Source of the DNA: Adineta vaga
Taxonomy: Eukaryota; Rotifera
Assembly (NCBI GenBank): GCA_021613535.1
Contig: CP075495.1
Coordinates: 10,850,001 to 10,914,000, forward strand
Length of the DNA stretch: 64,000 bases
Direction: 5' to 3'
The translations under genes were made by a program, and so were the position numbers. The notes under the pieces are model-generated. The model searched no databases. It saw only the letters and a list, made by a program, of their open reading frames with translations, and was not told the origin of the DNA. Shown here piece by piece: positions 21,517-35,123 of this stretch. Every line of letters begins with the position of its first letter. The stretch's first letter is position 1.

Positions 21517-22325
21517 TGCATATGACAACAAACTAGAAGCGATTTTGAGATTATACATATACATGTATGTTATCTTTTGAAATGATGATGTGAATTAGAA
21601 CAGCTAATTCTATATTCATGATTCATTTTGACTACATGGACAAAAGATTTTTGAAAAAAAACACGAACAGTAGACATTAGTTTAGTTGTTCTCTCTTAGT
21701 AAACAAATTTCGCAGCATAGATTATTGCGTACTTGAAGATTAAAATAGATATTCAAGTAATAATCCAGCTGTTTAATACTAAAGATAGATACACTCAGAA
21801 ATACGTCTCTTCAGATAAATATAAATTAGGATTGTTGAATATCAGTATTTATACTCAACAGATGTTTAAAGAAGAAAATAATGGATTTAATTAGATTTAG
21901 AAATAGTCATCATTACTGTGCCTTTTCTCGTTATGATAATTGAAATATGAGAAAGTATAAATCTATTTTGGAAATAGTTTTGAAGAGACAAACAGAGAAT
22001 ACATAATAGGAGTAAAAGATCATCGAAATCGAATAGGAAATTTCACGGATATTCTTGTAATTGAATTATATCGTCTTCTGTTTTATTCTAATGCTGATGA
22101 AACTATAATAAAATATGATTGAACACAGGAAAACTAACAATTCGTTTTCTCTATACGAAAGACATGAAAAATGCAATACTACTAGAAAAAGTTAACAGCA
22201 TATGAATGATCGACAGAGAATAGTAGATAAAATGCGAGATTAAAAAACAAACAAAATATATGTTATTCAAACTCATCGAAATGATAAATTTGGTCTATTT
22301 GATAGCCATATGAATATGCACGAAG
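21517..22325. other. intergenic, nothing recognised
   Basis: AT-rich, presumably including the 3' UTR of the branching-enzyme gene. No ORF or repeat of note. Confidence 0.6.
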
Positions 22326-25038
22326 TTAATTTACATCACCACTTAATGCAAGTACAAGAACAGTACGGCATGGTGTATAAATTTTAAATGAAAATGGTCT
22401 TTCATCCCATTTTTCATCTTCCGTTAAAAAGACTTGTTTATCACTGATTCGACCTAAACCATCAAATGATTTGGAATCTGAGTTGAGAACAACTTTATAT
22501 CTAAAGAGAAAAAAAATGGCACAAATCAGATGTGGTCAATTTGAAAGAAGGATAAGAAAAAACGTCGAACATACTTTCCACATCGATTACAACCAATACG
22601 ATAATCAGCAAAACTTTTGTTTGTATGAAAATTAAATATAAATAATAAACCTTGATTACCACGTTCAAATACTAAAACTTTATCACCTTCATGTCGTCGA
22701 CTAAGAAACTAAAAGTATCAAAAAATAGAATAAAATAATGCTCTTTTTCAATTCATAAGTTTATTCTTACAGTATTTGTCGCTGAAAGCCATTTATATTG
22801 TTCTTCACAAGCATTCATAGCTTGATCCCAAGCATTTAGATATTTATAACGTAATGTTTCATCATCACTTAAATAGAATAATCGACGAGCATAATGATAA
22901 CTATCATTATTTCCAGCTCGAGGAAAATCTAACCATTCAGGATGACCAAATTCATTACCTAAAATAACTAGATGGATTTCAATTGATAAAATTTCGAAAG
23001 CTTACCTTCAAAATTAAGCCAACCTTCTCCACCGAGAGCATAAGTCAATAAACGAATCATTTTATGTAATGCTAAACCACGTTCAATAGATGGTGTACGT
23101 TCAGAAAAGACCGACATATGTGAATAGATTTGAGTATCGAATAACCAATGTGCTATAGTTTTATCTCCGACAAGTGCTTGATCATGACTTTCAGCATAGG
23201 CAATATTTTTTTCTGACCATCGACGATTAATTAACGTCCACGAGATATCTCCAACTTGCCATTCTTCATCTTGTTTTTCTTTTAATAACTTGAAAGAAAA
23301 GACGATATTGATGCAATGTAATTGATTCAAAATGCTATACAAACTTTAATCCAAACATCAGGAATAGCCATTGCTAAACGATAATCAAATCCAGCTCCAC
23401 CTTCAGCAATTGGACGGCATAATGTTGGCATTCCCGATACTTCCTAAAAGAAAATTGATAATTATTAAGGAGAAAAATAAACTGAAAGAATTACTTCAGC
23501 AATTGTTATCGATTCAGGATATAATGTTTGTGAAACATAATTAGCTAATTGAAGGTAATTAAATGATTCAGTATCCGTAGCTAATCCGAAATACTCATTG
23601 TATGAAGAGAAGCTATGTCCTAAAGTAAAAGAAAAATGGATAGATCTATGAGTTGTTCATTGAAATCACTTTACCTATGCCATGTGAATGATAGAGCATT
23701 GATGAAACACCATCGAATCGAAAACCATCAAATTTAAATTCTTCTAACCAATATCGAATATTTGATAGAAGAAATCGCATGACTTCACGTCTAGATAGGA
23801 ACAGAAGAAAAGAAAATTTCGAAACCTTTCAATTCAAATCAATTTACTCCATATAATTAAAACATCGACTATCCCAAAGATCATGATAACCACGTGGACC
23901 ATCATGAAAGAAACAACCATTCGTTCCATCAAACATATTAATGCCATCATATGTATTTTTACATCCATGACTATGCACAAGATCTAATAGAACAGTTAAA
24001 CCGAGACTATGTGCTTCATCAATTAATGCTTTTAATTCTTCCGGTGTGCCAAATCGACTAGAAGAGAAAAAGTAAATAGATATGAATGAACTTCTTCTTC
24101 CCTCTAACAAACCTTGAAGCTGCAAAGAAACTTGTTACTTGATAACCAAAACTTGCATAATAAGCATGTTCCATAACAGCCATTAATTGAATAGTATTAT
24201 AACCTTGTCTAACAACTCGTGGAAGAACATTGACACGAAAGTTTTCATAAGTAGCAACTTCTCCTTTCCATGAACTGATTCCAACATGTGCTTCATAGAT
24301 TTTCAAACGTTCTTTCTTTTTTGGTTGTGGGTGTTTGAATTTATATATTTGATCTTCTGGTGGATTATAAAAGACACCATGATATGTATTCGCTTTTTCA
24401 CCTCGTTGAACATAACGTGACCATGGACAGAGACGATCTTCTAATTTACCATCGGGTGTTTCAATAAGTAACTAGAAGATGGAGATGAAAATACAATAAA
24501 TAGTTAATGAAAATGTTATATTTTACTTTAATGATTTGACCATGTTTAATTGCTGGTGTTCCATCTGATAATGGTGGAATTGTTAATTTCCATATGCCCC
24601 ATTGATCACGTGTAAATGGATATTGTCTTTCTTGCCAATTGTCTAGAGAAGGAAAATGAAAAGCGATTTGATTGAAGATATATTTCAGTTTTCAAATACA
24701 TACTGAAATCTCCTCGAATGTACATTGCACGCGCTCCGGGTGCCCATTCTTTGATTCTGATTTCATTTGTTCGACAATCAACATGAATACCATAATGTGT
24801 ATAAGCTGATGTAAATGTATTAATACCATTTTCTTCAGTTTCTAATTGCTTAAGAATGCTTTTGAATACATTATAACTAAGAGAAAAACAAGATAATTCA
24901 TATATATCTATATATTATTGATAAATTATCGTACCGGCGTTTGATTTCACCTTGAAATGGTTCAAGATAAGAATCAAGTTTAAGTAAATTATCTAGTTGA
25001 GGTGGTATAACTTCTTTTACACCGTTTGTTGTCGTCAT
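22326..25038 (-). CDS. GBE1: 1,4-alpha-glucan (glycogen) branching enzyme
   Basis: Cytosolic GH13 enzyme that cuts alpha-1,4 glucan chains and rejoins them as alpha-1,6 branches in glycogen synthesis. About ten exons separated by 50-80 bp introns read from [13 protein letters not shown] to LSGDVN, near the roughly 700 residues usual for GBE1. Visible landmarks are [19 protein letters not shown] (carbohydrate-binding module 48), [28 protein letters not shown] with the nucleophile Asp, the IAEEVSGMP acid/base Glu and the AESHDQA transition-state Asp. [14 protein letters not shown] follows. All catalytic residues are present, so it should be active. A TTCTAAAA acceptor lies 9 nt upstream of the ATG on the minus strand. 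Confidence 0.95.
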
Positions 25039-26273
25039 TATGTTATTCTAAAAAGTGAATTATAAATTTTAACAAAAAATTAGCTATCAATAAACTGAAT
25101 AACACCATCAAAAATTCAAAGTCTATGTCTATTCCAAGTTCGACTTTTTTATATTGCGTACTGGACCACCACGCATTCAGAGGCTGATGTTTTTCTATGT
25201 AAACACGTTTCAACCGCGTTGTTATTTCTCGTCGATTCTATCCTAAGAGCACGCAATGACTTATGGTTTTCGCGAGAGAGAGAGAGAAGAAGAACGGAAA
25301 AAAGATTTACTATAGTATAGATTGGTTATAAGTTTTCAAGGCAATACAGTAAAAAGACGAAAGAGGTCGGCTCCAGCTGATTTCACATGTTTTTTTTTTG
25401 AAGAAAAGAAATCGAATAAAAATATGGAAAATGTTTATAAAATGAACGACAAATTTAAAAAATTTATAGAATAAAAATTCTCATACAACATCTGTGATGA
25501 ATGTGTTCTTCAAATGTCATAAATGTTTATACTAATGTATATTGTTTATGGTGACAATCTATACGGTAAATTTCATTTTAATTATCTAAAAAAGAAATTT
25601 GTTCGATGAAGGAAAATCAGTTTCATACTTCGGTCTGAAGATGAATAGGCGGTAAATCAATACAGTCATAATACATGATAATTATATTTGAAGTTATAGT
25701 GAGGTATAATACATTTGTCAAGTACGTAGAACTTTGTTTTTTTCTATCAATTAGAAATCTATTTTTTAGTTTAAAAGAACATAATTAGATTTATTCTCTG
25801 TAAGAATAAATTTTGTCCCTCAAAACGTTACTATTAGTTTTTCAATATCTGTATTATATATTTAAGTTCTCTTGTTCTTGAATTGTTTTGACTTTTACAT
25901 ATCAATCATATGTAACGATATCATCAGGTCCTTTTCTTTTTTGTTGATCACGACAAACACTATAGCTACTAGCGTCGATGCATGACATGTTTTAAGCAAT
26001 GATAAATGTTTTAGAAATACGTTTGCTATTTAAAATCTAATGCTTATTCTACTGATGCAAACATTTTCAAGTTAATATATATTTTTCTTTCATTTAACAG
26101 ATGGTCTATATTGAAGTATTCATTGTAGCGAATATCTTTTCTTTCTTTTTTTCTTCTCTTATTACTATGCAAAAAATGATTAATTATTAAATGAATAACT
26201 TCAAGTTAGAAAGAAGTTAGTTTGTCATTTTTCAATTTCATCAGTAGTTGTTCAACGCTTTGAAATACAACAA
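25039..26273. other. intergenic between divergent GBE1 and polycystin genes
   Basis: Holds the two promoters. A short GA run stands at 25274-25291. No other feature recognised. Confidence 0.5.
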
Positions 26274-28246
26274 ATGTGGAGATTTCTTGTGGAATTATTA
26301 TCCTATCTAAGTTTCATTATTATCGTTTGTCTTGTGAGTTTTCTAAACCGAAATTCCGAAGAATATCTTCAAACAAAACATTTACGTCATTTATTTTTAA
26401 ATCCAAATCGAATATCAAATAATTTTGCTGAAGTAAATATCTTAGCATTTAATTATATGTTTATTTGAATATTTGATTTTATTCAAAGATTTCGACAATA
26501 ACTCAATATTGGAAATGGTTACAAGAAAGTTTTATTGAAAATATTGCTGTCGAACAATGGTATAATGAAAAGCCAGATAATACATCCTACGGAACTCTTA
26601 AAGATCGAACAAACCATTTAATTGGATGGGCAACAATGAGACAATTACGAGTTAAATCAGGTAGAACTTTTCTAACTTTAGATATAGTTTTCTTTAAAAT
26701 GATTATTGATTTTTAGATACTTGTCGAATTAAAAGTTCAATACAAAATCTGATTTCTGAATGTCATGATGAGTATGGTTTATCTGTCGAAGAGAAACATT
26801 CATTTCAACCTGGTTGGAAAGTGAATGCAACAAAAAATTATAGTTCATCCGTCACTGCAGCATTTCAATATCAAACAAGTGATCAACTTGATACTTACAT
26901 ATATCTCGGTGAGCTTGCAACTTATAGTAGTGGTGGTTATGTATATGAATTTCGTGGTTCATTATCAAAACTTCGATATGATCTTGCTCAACTGCATCAA
27001 TTACAATGGATTGATGCTCAAACACGAGCTGTTCTTATTCAAATGAATTTATATAATCCAAATATACCAATCTTTACATCGGTAGTTATCATAATTGAAA
27101 TTTTACCAAGTAGTGGTGTTTTTCCCAGTGCTCGATTTGAACCATTAGATTTATATGGTAATCATTTTCTCTTTATTTTTGTCTTGAATAATTCTGTTTT
27201 TGTTTTTTTTAGTTTTTGATACTGTGGCACAGATTATATGTGTTGTTATTTATTTTCTTTTTATTATTTATTTTATGATTATGGAAATTCGTTCATTTCT
27301 TCGTTTAAAGAAACGATATTTTCGTCAAATATGGTCTTATATGGAATTGGGAATAATTATTTGTTCATGGACTGGTGTTGGTATACATATATGGCGTACA
27401 AGAGAGTCATCACGTATTTCACGTATATTTCGTGAAACAAATGGTGATACTTATTTAAATTTTCAATTTCTAGCTTATATTAATGATACATTTTCATTTC
27501 TACTTGCATTTTGTTGTTTTTTCGGTACATTAAGACTTCTACGTTTATGTCGTTATAATGAACGTTTAAATCTTCTATCGAATACATTAAAACGTGCAGC
27601 TCGAGAATTAATGTCATTTTCCATGATGTTTTCCGTTATATTTATGGCATTTTTAACTTTATTTTATTTACAATTTGTTCCATATATTTGGGAATGTTCA
27701 AGTTTATTACATACAGCACAAATGTTATTTGAAATGCTTTTATTAAAATTTGATGCAACAGAAATAAAAAATGCAGCACCCTTTTTGGGCCCATTATATT
27801 TTACATTATTTATTTTATTCGTCGTTTTTGTTTGTATTAATATGTTTGTATCGATTATTAATGATAATTTTCGACGCGTTCGAGCTGATGTATATAAAGT
27901 TCATTCGGATTATCAAGGCGTTCTGATCAATTTAACCAAAAAATTTCGACGTTGGTTTGGTAAAGAACTTGTTTCTTTTTTGCTCTTATTTTTGTTTGAA
28001 TATGTATCATTTCATTCCAGGACTTCCGGCAACAAACGTAGTTTCAATCAATGAAAAGGCAACTGTTATTAATGTGACTGAATTCAGTGATCCATTGAAA
28101 CGTTTATCAAGTCGACTTGATCGTCTTTCCGTTCTTGTAAATAAGGTAAGTTATTAATCATATTTTGTATATTTATGTGGTTTATTCAGCGTTATGGAAT
28201 TTCACAAGTTCAACCAAAATGGAAACGAACGATCTACATCAATTGA
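26274..28246 (+). CDS. polycystin-2-like (TRPP) channel subunit
   Basis: Six-transmembrane TRPP cation-channel-family protein. Six exons (26274-26432, 26489-26660, 26717-27157, 27213-27959, 28021-28145, 28190-28246) sum to 566 codons. S1 is at the very N-terminus (FLVELLSYLSFIIIVCLVSF). The extracellular polycystin domain follows, with MRQLRVK, a CRI...C disulphide pair, GGYVYEF, QWIDAQTRAVLIQMNLYNPN and a run like IEFPATGG. S2-S6 come next, ending LGPLYFTLFILFV and NMFVSIINDNF. Both ends are short: there is no long cytosolic N-terminus and no EF-hand after S6. The filter position that is LGD in human PKD2 reads L-L-K here. An acceptor (ATCAG) lies 29 nt before the ATG. Subclass PKD2 versus PKD1-like tail is not settled. 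Confidence 0.88.
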
Positions 28247-28679
28247 ATGATCGAAACATTACACTCTTAAAACAAATTTTTCCTTTTGCTTTTTATTTAA
28301 ATTTTCTTATACGATTTCCAAAATAAACTAACAATCAACTAACTTATCCAATTATGTTTATGAGTAAATCAACGATTCTGTTTTACAATAATTTTCAGGT
28401 CAGTTTGACGTCAGAAAAAAAAAGAAATTTTTCTCTTTTGATTATAAGTACAAAGAAACACAAGAGAACTCAATTTGTAAGAAAGCATCTAGCAATGAAC
28501 GACAAGTTTATTTGAGTACCATTACTGGTTATTAACATGAAATTTATGCACCTGGAGAGAAGAGAAATGTTCACAAACATTAGAAGAAAGAAAAGATGAC
28601 ATAGAAAAAGAATGGTAGAGATTCATAAAATGTGAATAATTTCATTTTTCTTTCAACAATTCATTAGTTATTATATGTC
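28247..28679. other. intergenic between convergent genes
   Basis: 3' flanks of the polycystin and HGSNAT genes; AATAAA at about 28323. Nothing else seen. Confidence 0.55.
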
Positions 28680-31485
28680 TTAAAGTACGACAAAAATGCG
28701 TTTTTTGTAGAAAATATACGCAATAATGATCCAAAATACACAACCCCATAAAGCCATAGCAAGATGTGCTGCATGTGTATTAACCACAGTCCATTGTACA
28801 GGAAAATATGTTGCAAAAATCAAATGTGTGATATAGATAAGTATAGAATTTGCTCCCGGATATTGAAATGGTGTTGCATTCCACCATTTAAGCATATCAA
28901 TAAGAATATACATGATAGAAAAACCAGCAAATGCTAAACCAGCTGAATAATAATAAAAAATTTAAATCAAATCTTTCGAAAACAAAAACTGTTCTTACCA
29001 GTAAAGAATGAAAAAGATAGTGTCCAAAGATTTTTATTTAATGGCATCGGTCCACCAGTTAATGTTCCAGCAGTTAAACCAACACCGATAGCTGTTGTTA
29101 AAATACTCCAAGAAAAAAGACGAATAAGACGTTCGGCATCTGTTTGATAGATAACTAAAATGAATAAAATTTCAATAAATAAAAATATTCAAAAGAAATC
29201 TTTCAACTAACTGAGAATTCGGCCAGCTTGAACACCTAAAAAGGCTAGAAATATCGTCGGAAGAGCACCAAATAAATTTTCTGGATCAAACGGTGGTTTA
29301 CAACCTAAATATCAAATGTTTCGAACGAATGCTACATAACAATTCAATTCTTACCATAAACAACTTGACATGTTGGATGTTGATAAAGATGTTTGTCAGT
29401 AAAAATCATTCGATCTATATAACCTGTTATACCACCAGTACAATTTTCATATTTACCATTTTCATGTAATCCACCTAAAAGATACTTTCATATAGATATA
29501 TTTCATTCGATAATCGAAATTCGAACTAACCAGGTCCTAAATAGCCCGCTGGACAATTTTCAAAGGGTATCAAATACACAACTAATAACCAAATCGTCAC
29601 TAAACTAATATTAATCAACCATTGAAATGGAAAATGAAGTATGTCACGAAATAATAGAATGAATCTTTTTGTTTTAATTGTTGCTGTTGATGATGATGGT
29701 ATATCAGATGAACATAGATATTGTTCTGGTTGTGTACAAAGGACTTCAATGCTTGCAATGATTCCATAAACAATACCAAATCGTTGTAAAACACCAAGAA
29801 ATCGTACGACTGCAAAGTCAACTTTAAAACGTGTATTAAGAATGAAACCAATTAACTAAATATACAAGATCATTATTTTTCTCAATTGATTTATTCAACG
29901 ATTCAACTTACTAATAATTTCAATGTACGTATAACAATTTTTTTGAATAAAATCTTTTTCGACACATTTTTATCAATAGCATTTTTCAATGAAAATACTA
30001 ATGATGTTCCTAACATCCAAACAAAAAATGGAAAGACAATATCCGCAATAGTAATACCATGCCATGGCGCATGTTCGAATTGAGCATAACCACCACCACC
30101 ATAATTGACAAAAATCATTGCTATTAAAGCTAAAACAATAAAGAACATTTATATCTCAATGATCAATCGCTTCTGTTTTTATCTTACTAAAACCACGGAA
30201 TGCATCTAAACTTAATAAACGTTTAGATCGAGGAACAAGAACATTCGAAACCTTATGTATCGGTGGTAATTTAGTTGTTGATGCATTTGTATTTATTTCA
30301 TCATTTGTTACAACGGGTGTTCGTGTTTGTAAATCATATGAATGTGTTGATTCTTGTGATGGCACATGTTTTGACAAACGGTTTTTAAGATTTAATAAAT
30401 ATTCACGAAGTTTATATCGTTGTGCAATGATACAAACGAGAAATAATACTAATAATATAATACCACCAATAATTAATGGGATATAAATATTATTAGGTGA
30501 ACGTTGTGTTGTTAACGTACATTGTAGAGAAGAATTTGTTGTTGATGAGGAAGATAGTTTAACATTGAAAATATAATAACCATGTTCGTAAAGAATTAAT
30601 GTTTCTTGACACGATAATATTTCATTTAATTCAATACGAATACGATAATTAAATTGTGTATTTAATGTTATATCAACTGCTTTGGTTGATGATAAATTTC
30701 CTGTGATGACTTCATAAGGACAATCAATGCATTCAATAACTTGTACATAGATTGTTAAATTATCCGTAATCTAAATGAATAAAATCATAGTTGTCAATAG
30801 AACTATTAATTAATTGATTGATTGATGATGACTATCGAGTTCTTGAACCTTTAGTTTTCACTTGATCACATACATCTGACAAGAAAATACTAAAGGTTCT
30901 AATCTTTTGGTTTAGATAGATTAATCCAATGGATTTACTTCATGTAGGAAAGGTTGAAATGAAAACGTCCCCCTCCCCTCCCCCTACATCTGGCTATATC
31001 TAACAGTCAAAATGTCAATTCAAATCAGGACAAATCTAATTTATAGTAACTATACTTGGAATAAACTATCCTGTCGTTCTATTTTAATGATTAATAATCA
31101 TCATTCTTACTTGTTGATCAACAGTTATATTAATAGAAGCTTGATCAATACCCAATGGTCGTTCATTATTAAGATCAATCGCTCCCGAAGAAACCCTTGT
31201 CACCAATCGATCATATTCATTATTAAAAATCAATTGTCTTCGAAATCCTATAGAATTATTTGTTATATCATTACTACTATTATTATTCATAGACAATGCT
31301 GGTAATGATCTAACAGTAATCCAATAATTTGATTGATATGGTTCGTTTACTTGATTATGTTTCAAACAATGTTGTTGTAACAATCGTCGATCATAATGTG
31401 TTGAATCCATCGATGTGCCACCGATTTCATAATCAGCATAAATTGATACTGATAATTGAAGTAGATAAAAGAACAAGAGTTTCAT
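28680..31485 (-). CDS. HGSNAT: heparan-alpha-glucosaminide N-acetyltransferase
   Basis: Lysosomal membrane enzyme that carries acetyl groups from cytosolic acetyl-CoA to terminal glucosamine of heparan sulphate. The first exon gives a signal peptide ([17 protein letters not shown]) and a luminal domain with several N-glycosylation sequons. The second exon ends in a first membrane span ([18 protein letters not shown]) and a cytosolic Ser/Thr-rich loop, then [11 protein letters not shown]. The motif [20 protein letters not shown] holds the His implicated in acetyl transfer. Further hallmarks are [18 protein letters not shown], a luminal [10 protein letters not shown] stretch, [14 protein letters not shown] and the C-terminal [10 protein letters not shown]. 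Intron 1 (30771-31110, 340 bp) is much longer than the others and carries a small hairpin. No clear acceptor was seen just before the ATG. Confidence 0.93.
30845..30900. repeat. small hairpin in HGSNAT intron 1
   Basis: GAACCTTTAGTTTTC and GAAAATACTAAAGGTTC face each other around a short loop, within an intron that also holds a C-rich stretch (about 30969-30985). Possibly a remnant of a small inserted element explaining the long intron. Confidence 0.4.
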
Positions 31486-32542
31486 TGAAATTGATATCGA
31501 ATTTGCAAAAGAAAAAAGAAGATGGTTTATTCGAAACTTTTTCTTCTTGCCAAAGATTTAATCTGCTATCTTCATTGTCGTTAGAAGTATGTATAAATGT
31601 ATGTGTATGTTTGTCATCGTTGTTTTTTTCTGTTGTTCTCATTAGATAACGAAAAGTTCGTTCGCATAAGGCGAACAGAACAAAGCTTTAAATAAATATC
31701 TTACTCGACTATCGTTTGATAGATACTAGTGAACAATGAAAAATTGAAGATGAAAGTAAAATGATATATTCGAAATTGTTCTTTGGTAGGAAAAGGTTTT
31801 TTCTTTTTTTTTCAATTGAAAAACAAAGTCTTTGTATTTTTTTTTGGAGAAAAAAACTCCTTTGAGTTATTCATTGATCAAAAGATATGATCTCTGCTGT
31901 TTTACAACCAAACATAGACTTATGTTGACAAGTGATTTGATCGTTTGTAATTGGGAGAGATGATGCATTAACAAAATGTCTATGTCAAGCTAGATAAATA
32001 TTCGTATTTGTCTAATCATACCATTTTTCAAGTCTGATTTTTATCATTAAGATCATGATTGATAAGAAAACATATATAATTTCTTTCTTTCATTTAGCAT
32101 AGTATAAATTTCATTAAATCCACAATGCGAACATCACACTTCTTTTACATATATGTACAGACTATAAAACTACTTCAGTAAATCAATAAATATTGTATGT
32201 AAGAGACTCTTAATTCTTCTTTTCTTCAAGGTATTTTGTCAACGAAATAAAAGATATAAACGTGTCCTTGATTGACAATAAAACTTTCGTTTTCATTTTC
32301 ATGATTTCTTCAATTGTTACAATCGACATTTGAATATAATCTTTTTAACAAGAATGAACACACGCATTTGTTGCTAACAATAAAACAAAAGCAAACATTC
32401 ATCTCTGAACATAGTTTTTTTTTGTCATCTGAGATGTTTCTTTATCAAATCGAATTTCATTGTTAATGTATCATTAATTATATTCTTAAAAATTTAAACA
32501 AAAATACTTTGTAGAAAAAAAGAACTGAAAAAAATTCGATGT
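31486..32542. other. intergenic, nothing recognised
   Basis: Upstream of HGSNAT and downstream of the next minus-strand gene. AT-rich with T runs; no gene, repeat or RNA signature noticed. Confidence 0.6.
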
Positions 32543-33378
32543 TTAATATAAAATAGCAGTATCATCTCTTAATTGACCTAAACGAGCTTTTCGTGCTAAT
32601 GTTGTATTCGGATAGTTTTTTGTACAGTTATATATTGGTTCAAGAGAATTATTATAACTTGAATTTGTTCCTGTTATTGTCGATGGTGAAGTATTTGAAC
32701 GATAATAATCAAATGGTAAGAAATCAGTTGTTTGCCGGCAACTTTGAGAATATTTTAATGAATGTTTGGGACGTTCATCTTGCTTTAATCGTAAAACATG
32801 ATCAAGTTCACTTAAGAAATGTATATTAAGATTCGATGGTTGCATAGGAGTATTTGCAAGATTAGATACTGATGTTAAGACAGTGGAAGATGAAGCATAA
32901 ACAGGTTCATTGGAAGCATTTTTATGAAAACTAAAAAAGAAAATTTGATTATTAAAAAAAAACTTTCATTTTCTTACCAATTTCTCGTTGGAAATGTTTC
33001 TTCATAATGCCATGAATTTGCTGTTAATGTTGATTCATTATTAAGTAATTTTTCTAAATTTCTAACATTTTGATTGATTAAATGCGGCGGATCGAACGAT
33101 AATGTTATTGTTGATTCATTTGTATTAAATCTTCGTTTCTTCTTAGATCTTATATTAATATTATTGATATTATTTGTTCGAGGAATTTTTTGTGTTCGAT
33201 GATAGGTTGGTATTGGCGATGAAGGTTGAATATCGATTGAATTCTTATCTTTTGTTTTCGAACGATATTGACGAATAATCAACCAAATAATAAAACAAAT
33301 AATAATTATAATAAATATAAAACTAATAATACTACATATTATTGTGATGATTATTTTATCTCGTTCATCAAAAGACAT
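32543..33378 (-). CDS. single-pass membrane protein of unknown function
   Basis: Two exons (33378-32978 and 32930-32543) encode 262 residues. A short N-terminus (MSFDERDK) precedes one very hydrophobic isoleucine-rich span at about residues 9-34. A basic stop-transfer (RQYRSKTKDK) and a roughly 225-residue polar tail rich in Asn, Ser and Thr follow. The tail has basic clusters (RSKKKRR) and short tyrosine motifs (PVYAS, DYYRS) but no recognised domain. The N-terminus is probably outside the cytosol, since the positive charges follow the span. A TTTCTAG acceptor lies 3 nt before the ATG, which supports the start. I do not recognise a family. Confidence 0.75.
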
Positions 33379-34615
33379 TGTCTAGAAAGGTAAAGAAAAA
33401 GGATAATGAGCACTTCTCTTTCAAGAGTTACATCTTAATGCTCAATGCACTTTCTTTCCTACTGTGAACACTTTTACTAAAGTTAATCGACAATAAGTTG
33501 CTCATACATATGCTGGCATCTTATCACCTCATGCGGACAATCTCGTTTTTTTCCTGAACTATCGTACACGTATATAAAATCTCTTTTTTTTTTCTTTCTT
33601 TCTTTCGTTCTTTATTCTCGCTGAACAACAGTACAACACATTAGAGAGAAAAAGAAAAAGAGAAGAACAAACGAGAAAATGATTTGAACTCAACTTGTGC
33701 GACAGCATTTCGACGCGACAATTTCTCTCTCTCTCTCTCTGTCTCGCTTTAGGTTTGCAATTGCAGACACACTCCAATGTATGCACGTATGTTGTTTGTT
33801 GAATCAACCTGTACAATGTGAGTGATAATCTGTTCATGTACAAAGAAGAGAGAAAAGAAAATAGCGAACACATTAATAATGCAATGAATGAAAATGACTT
33901 TTTATGAATGTATTCGATTGAACGAGACGTATATTTTTATTAAAATAATCTTGAAATAAATTTGTCACCTTCAGTTTTATCCTTTCGATCGAATGCAAAT
34001 AATCGAAAAAGAAAATTACTACTATAACGTCATGACCAACGAATTTTTGTCAAGGTTGATTATTTTGAACGATGCAAGGATAAATAAAATTTTTTATTCA
34101 ATTCGATTTCATGAATACAAAAAATGTGTTATGATTATTTCGATTGACGGGAAAATGTCAACAAAAATGATTCTAATGCAATTAGCTTTTACATATATTA
34201 AAATGTCTAATAGTGAACGAAATTTTATTAATTTTTTCTTTTCTATTATTTCGTGATATAAGTACATCCATGAATTGATTCAATCTATAGGAATATCCTT
34301 GATTATAATAGTAATAGTCATATTACCATATATGATTACGTATAAATCGTACTTTCATAGTTAGAATTTATTCGGATTATAATGATCAATATCTTGTCAA
34401 TAGTGTCTGATTTTGAAGGATCTTTTCGACTATGAAATTGCTTAAATTTTTTTTTCAATAAAACTAGTCGTATCCGTATAACTTCAATATTTTCAAGTAG
34501 TCTAATCAGTTCAATGAATCGATCATATCAATACTTCATACATATATATATCCTCGTGAATAAATATGAATCGTATTCTTTTTTTTTATTAGACGATTAA
34601 TAGAAATACATATAT
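33379..34615. other. intergenic, nothing recognised
   Basis: AT-rich with a TC run near 33727-33740. An 87-codon ORF at 33993-34256 on the plus strand has no domain, promoter or splice context and looks fortuitous. Confidence 0.5.
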
Positions 34616-35123
34616 TCATTTCTTATCATTATCACACATTTTCTTTACACCTTTAGCCAATAATAAACCACCAAGTATTCCAAGTAATGCAGCTGCAGCT
34701 GGTTTAACATATTTTTCGAGATCAAATCCATTATCTTCTTCTTTCTTCATCTTTTGTAAACGATCTTGAATTTGTTGTGCATAACCTGGTGGTCGATCTG
34801 GTGTTGTTCTACCATATTGTCGTTCGATTATATCGCGTACAATATAATTTCCCGGAAGACTATCAATTGAATTATTTATAAGATTCGATCGTGAACGACA
34901 TGTTGGACCTAATTCAAAATTAAATGAATTATGAAAAATAAAAGAATGAAGTCTTACAATCAAGAACATTTGATGGTCCATTTTGACGCGAAATCGCTGC
35001 TAAATGTACTTTTAAACATTGAGCACAAAATGTATGTTGACAATCAAGAACTTTAGGATCTTGTAAAACATCCAAACAAATAGGACATTGTAAAAGATCA
35101 TCAATATTTGATGCTGTGGCCAT
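34616..35123 (-). CDS. RING finger protein with C-terminal membrane segment
   Basis: Probable membrane-bound E3 ubiquitin ligase of 152 residues, two exons (35123-34958, 34908-34616). A classic C3HC4 RING begins at residue 13: CPICLD, then CQHTFCAQC, and CPTC formed exactly across the intron. This exon join regenerates the last zinc pair and so confirms the model. A linker with DIIERQYGR and a short charged coiled stretch leads to a C-terminal hydrophobic segment (PAAAALLGILGGLLLA) followed by a basic tip (KGVKKMCDNDKK), as in a tail-anchored protein. An acceptor (TTTTATAG) 29 nt upstream supports MATAS as the start rather than an upstream in-frame ATG at 35186. Target and compartment unknown. 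Confidence 0.85.

Noticed and set aside
33993-34256. 87-codon ORF between two minus-strand genes
   Set aside because: No recognised motif, no promoter or splice signals, composition like the intergenic background.
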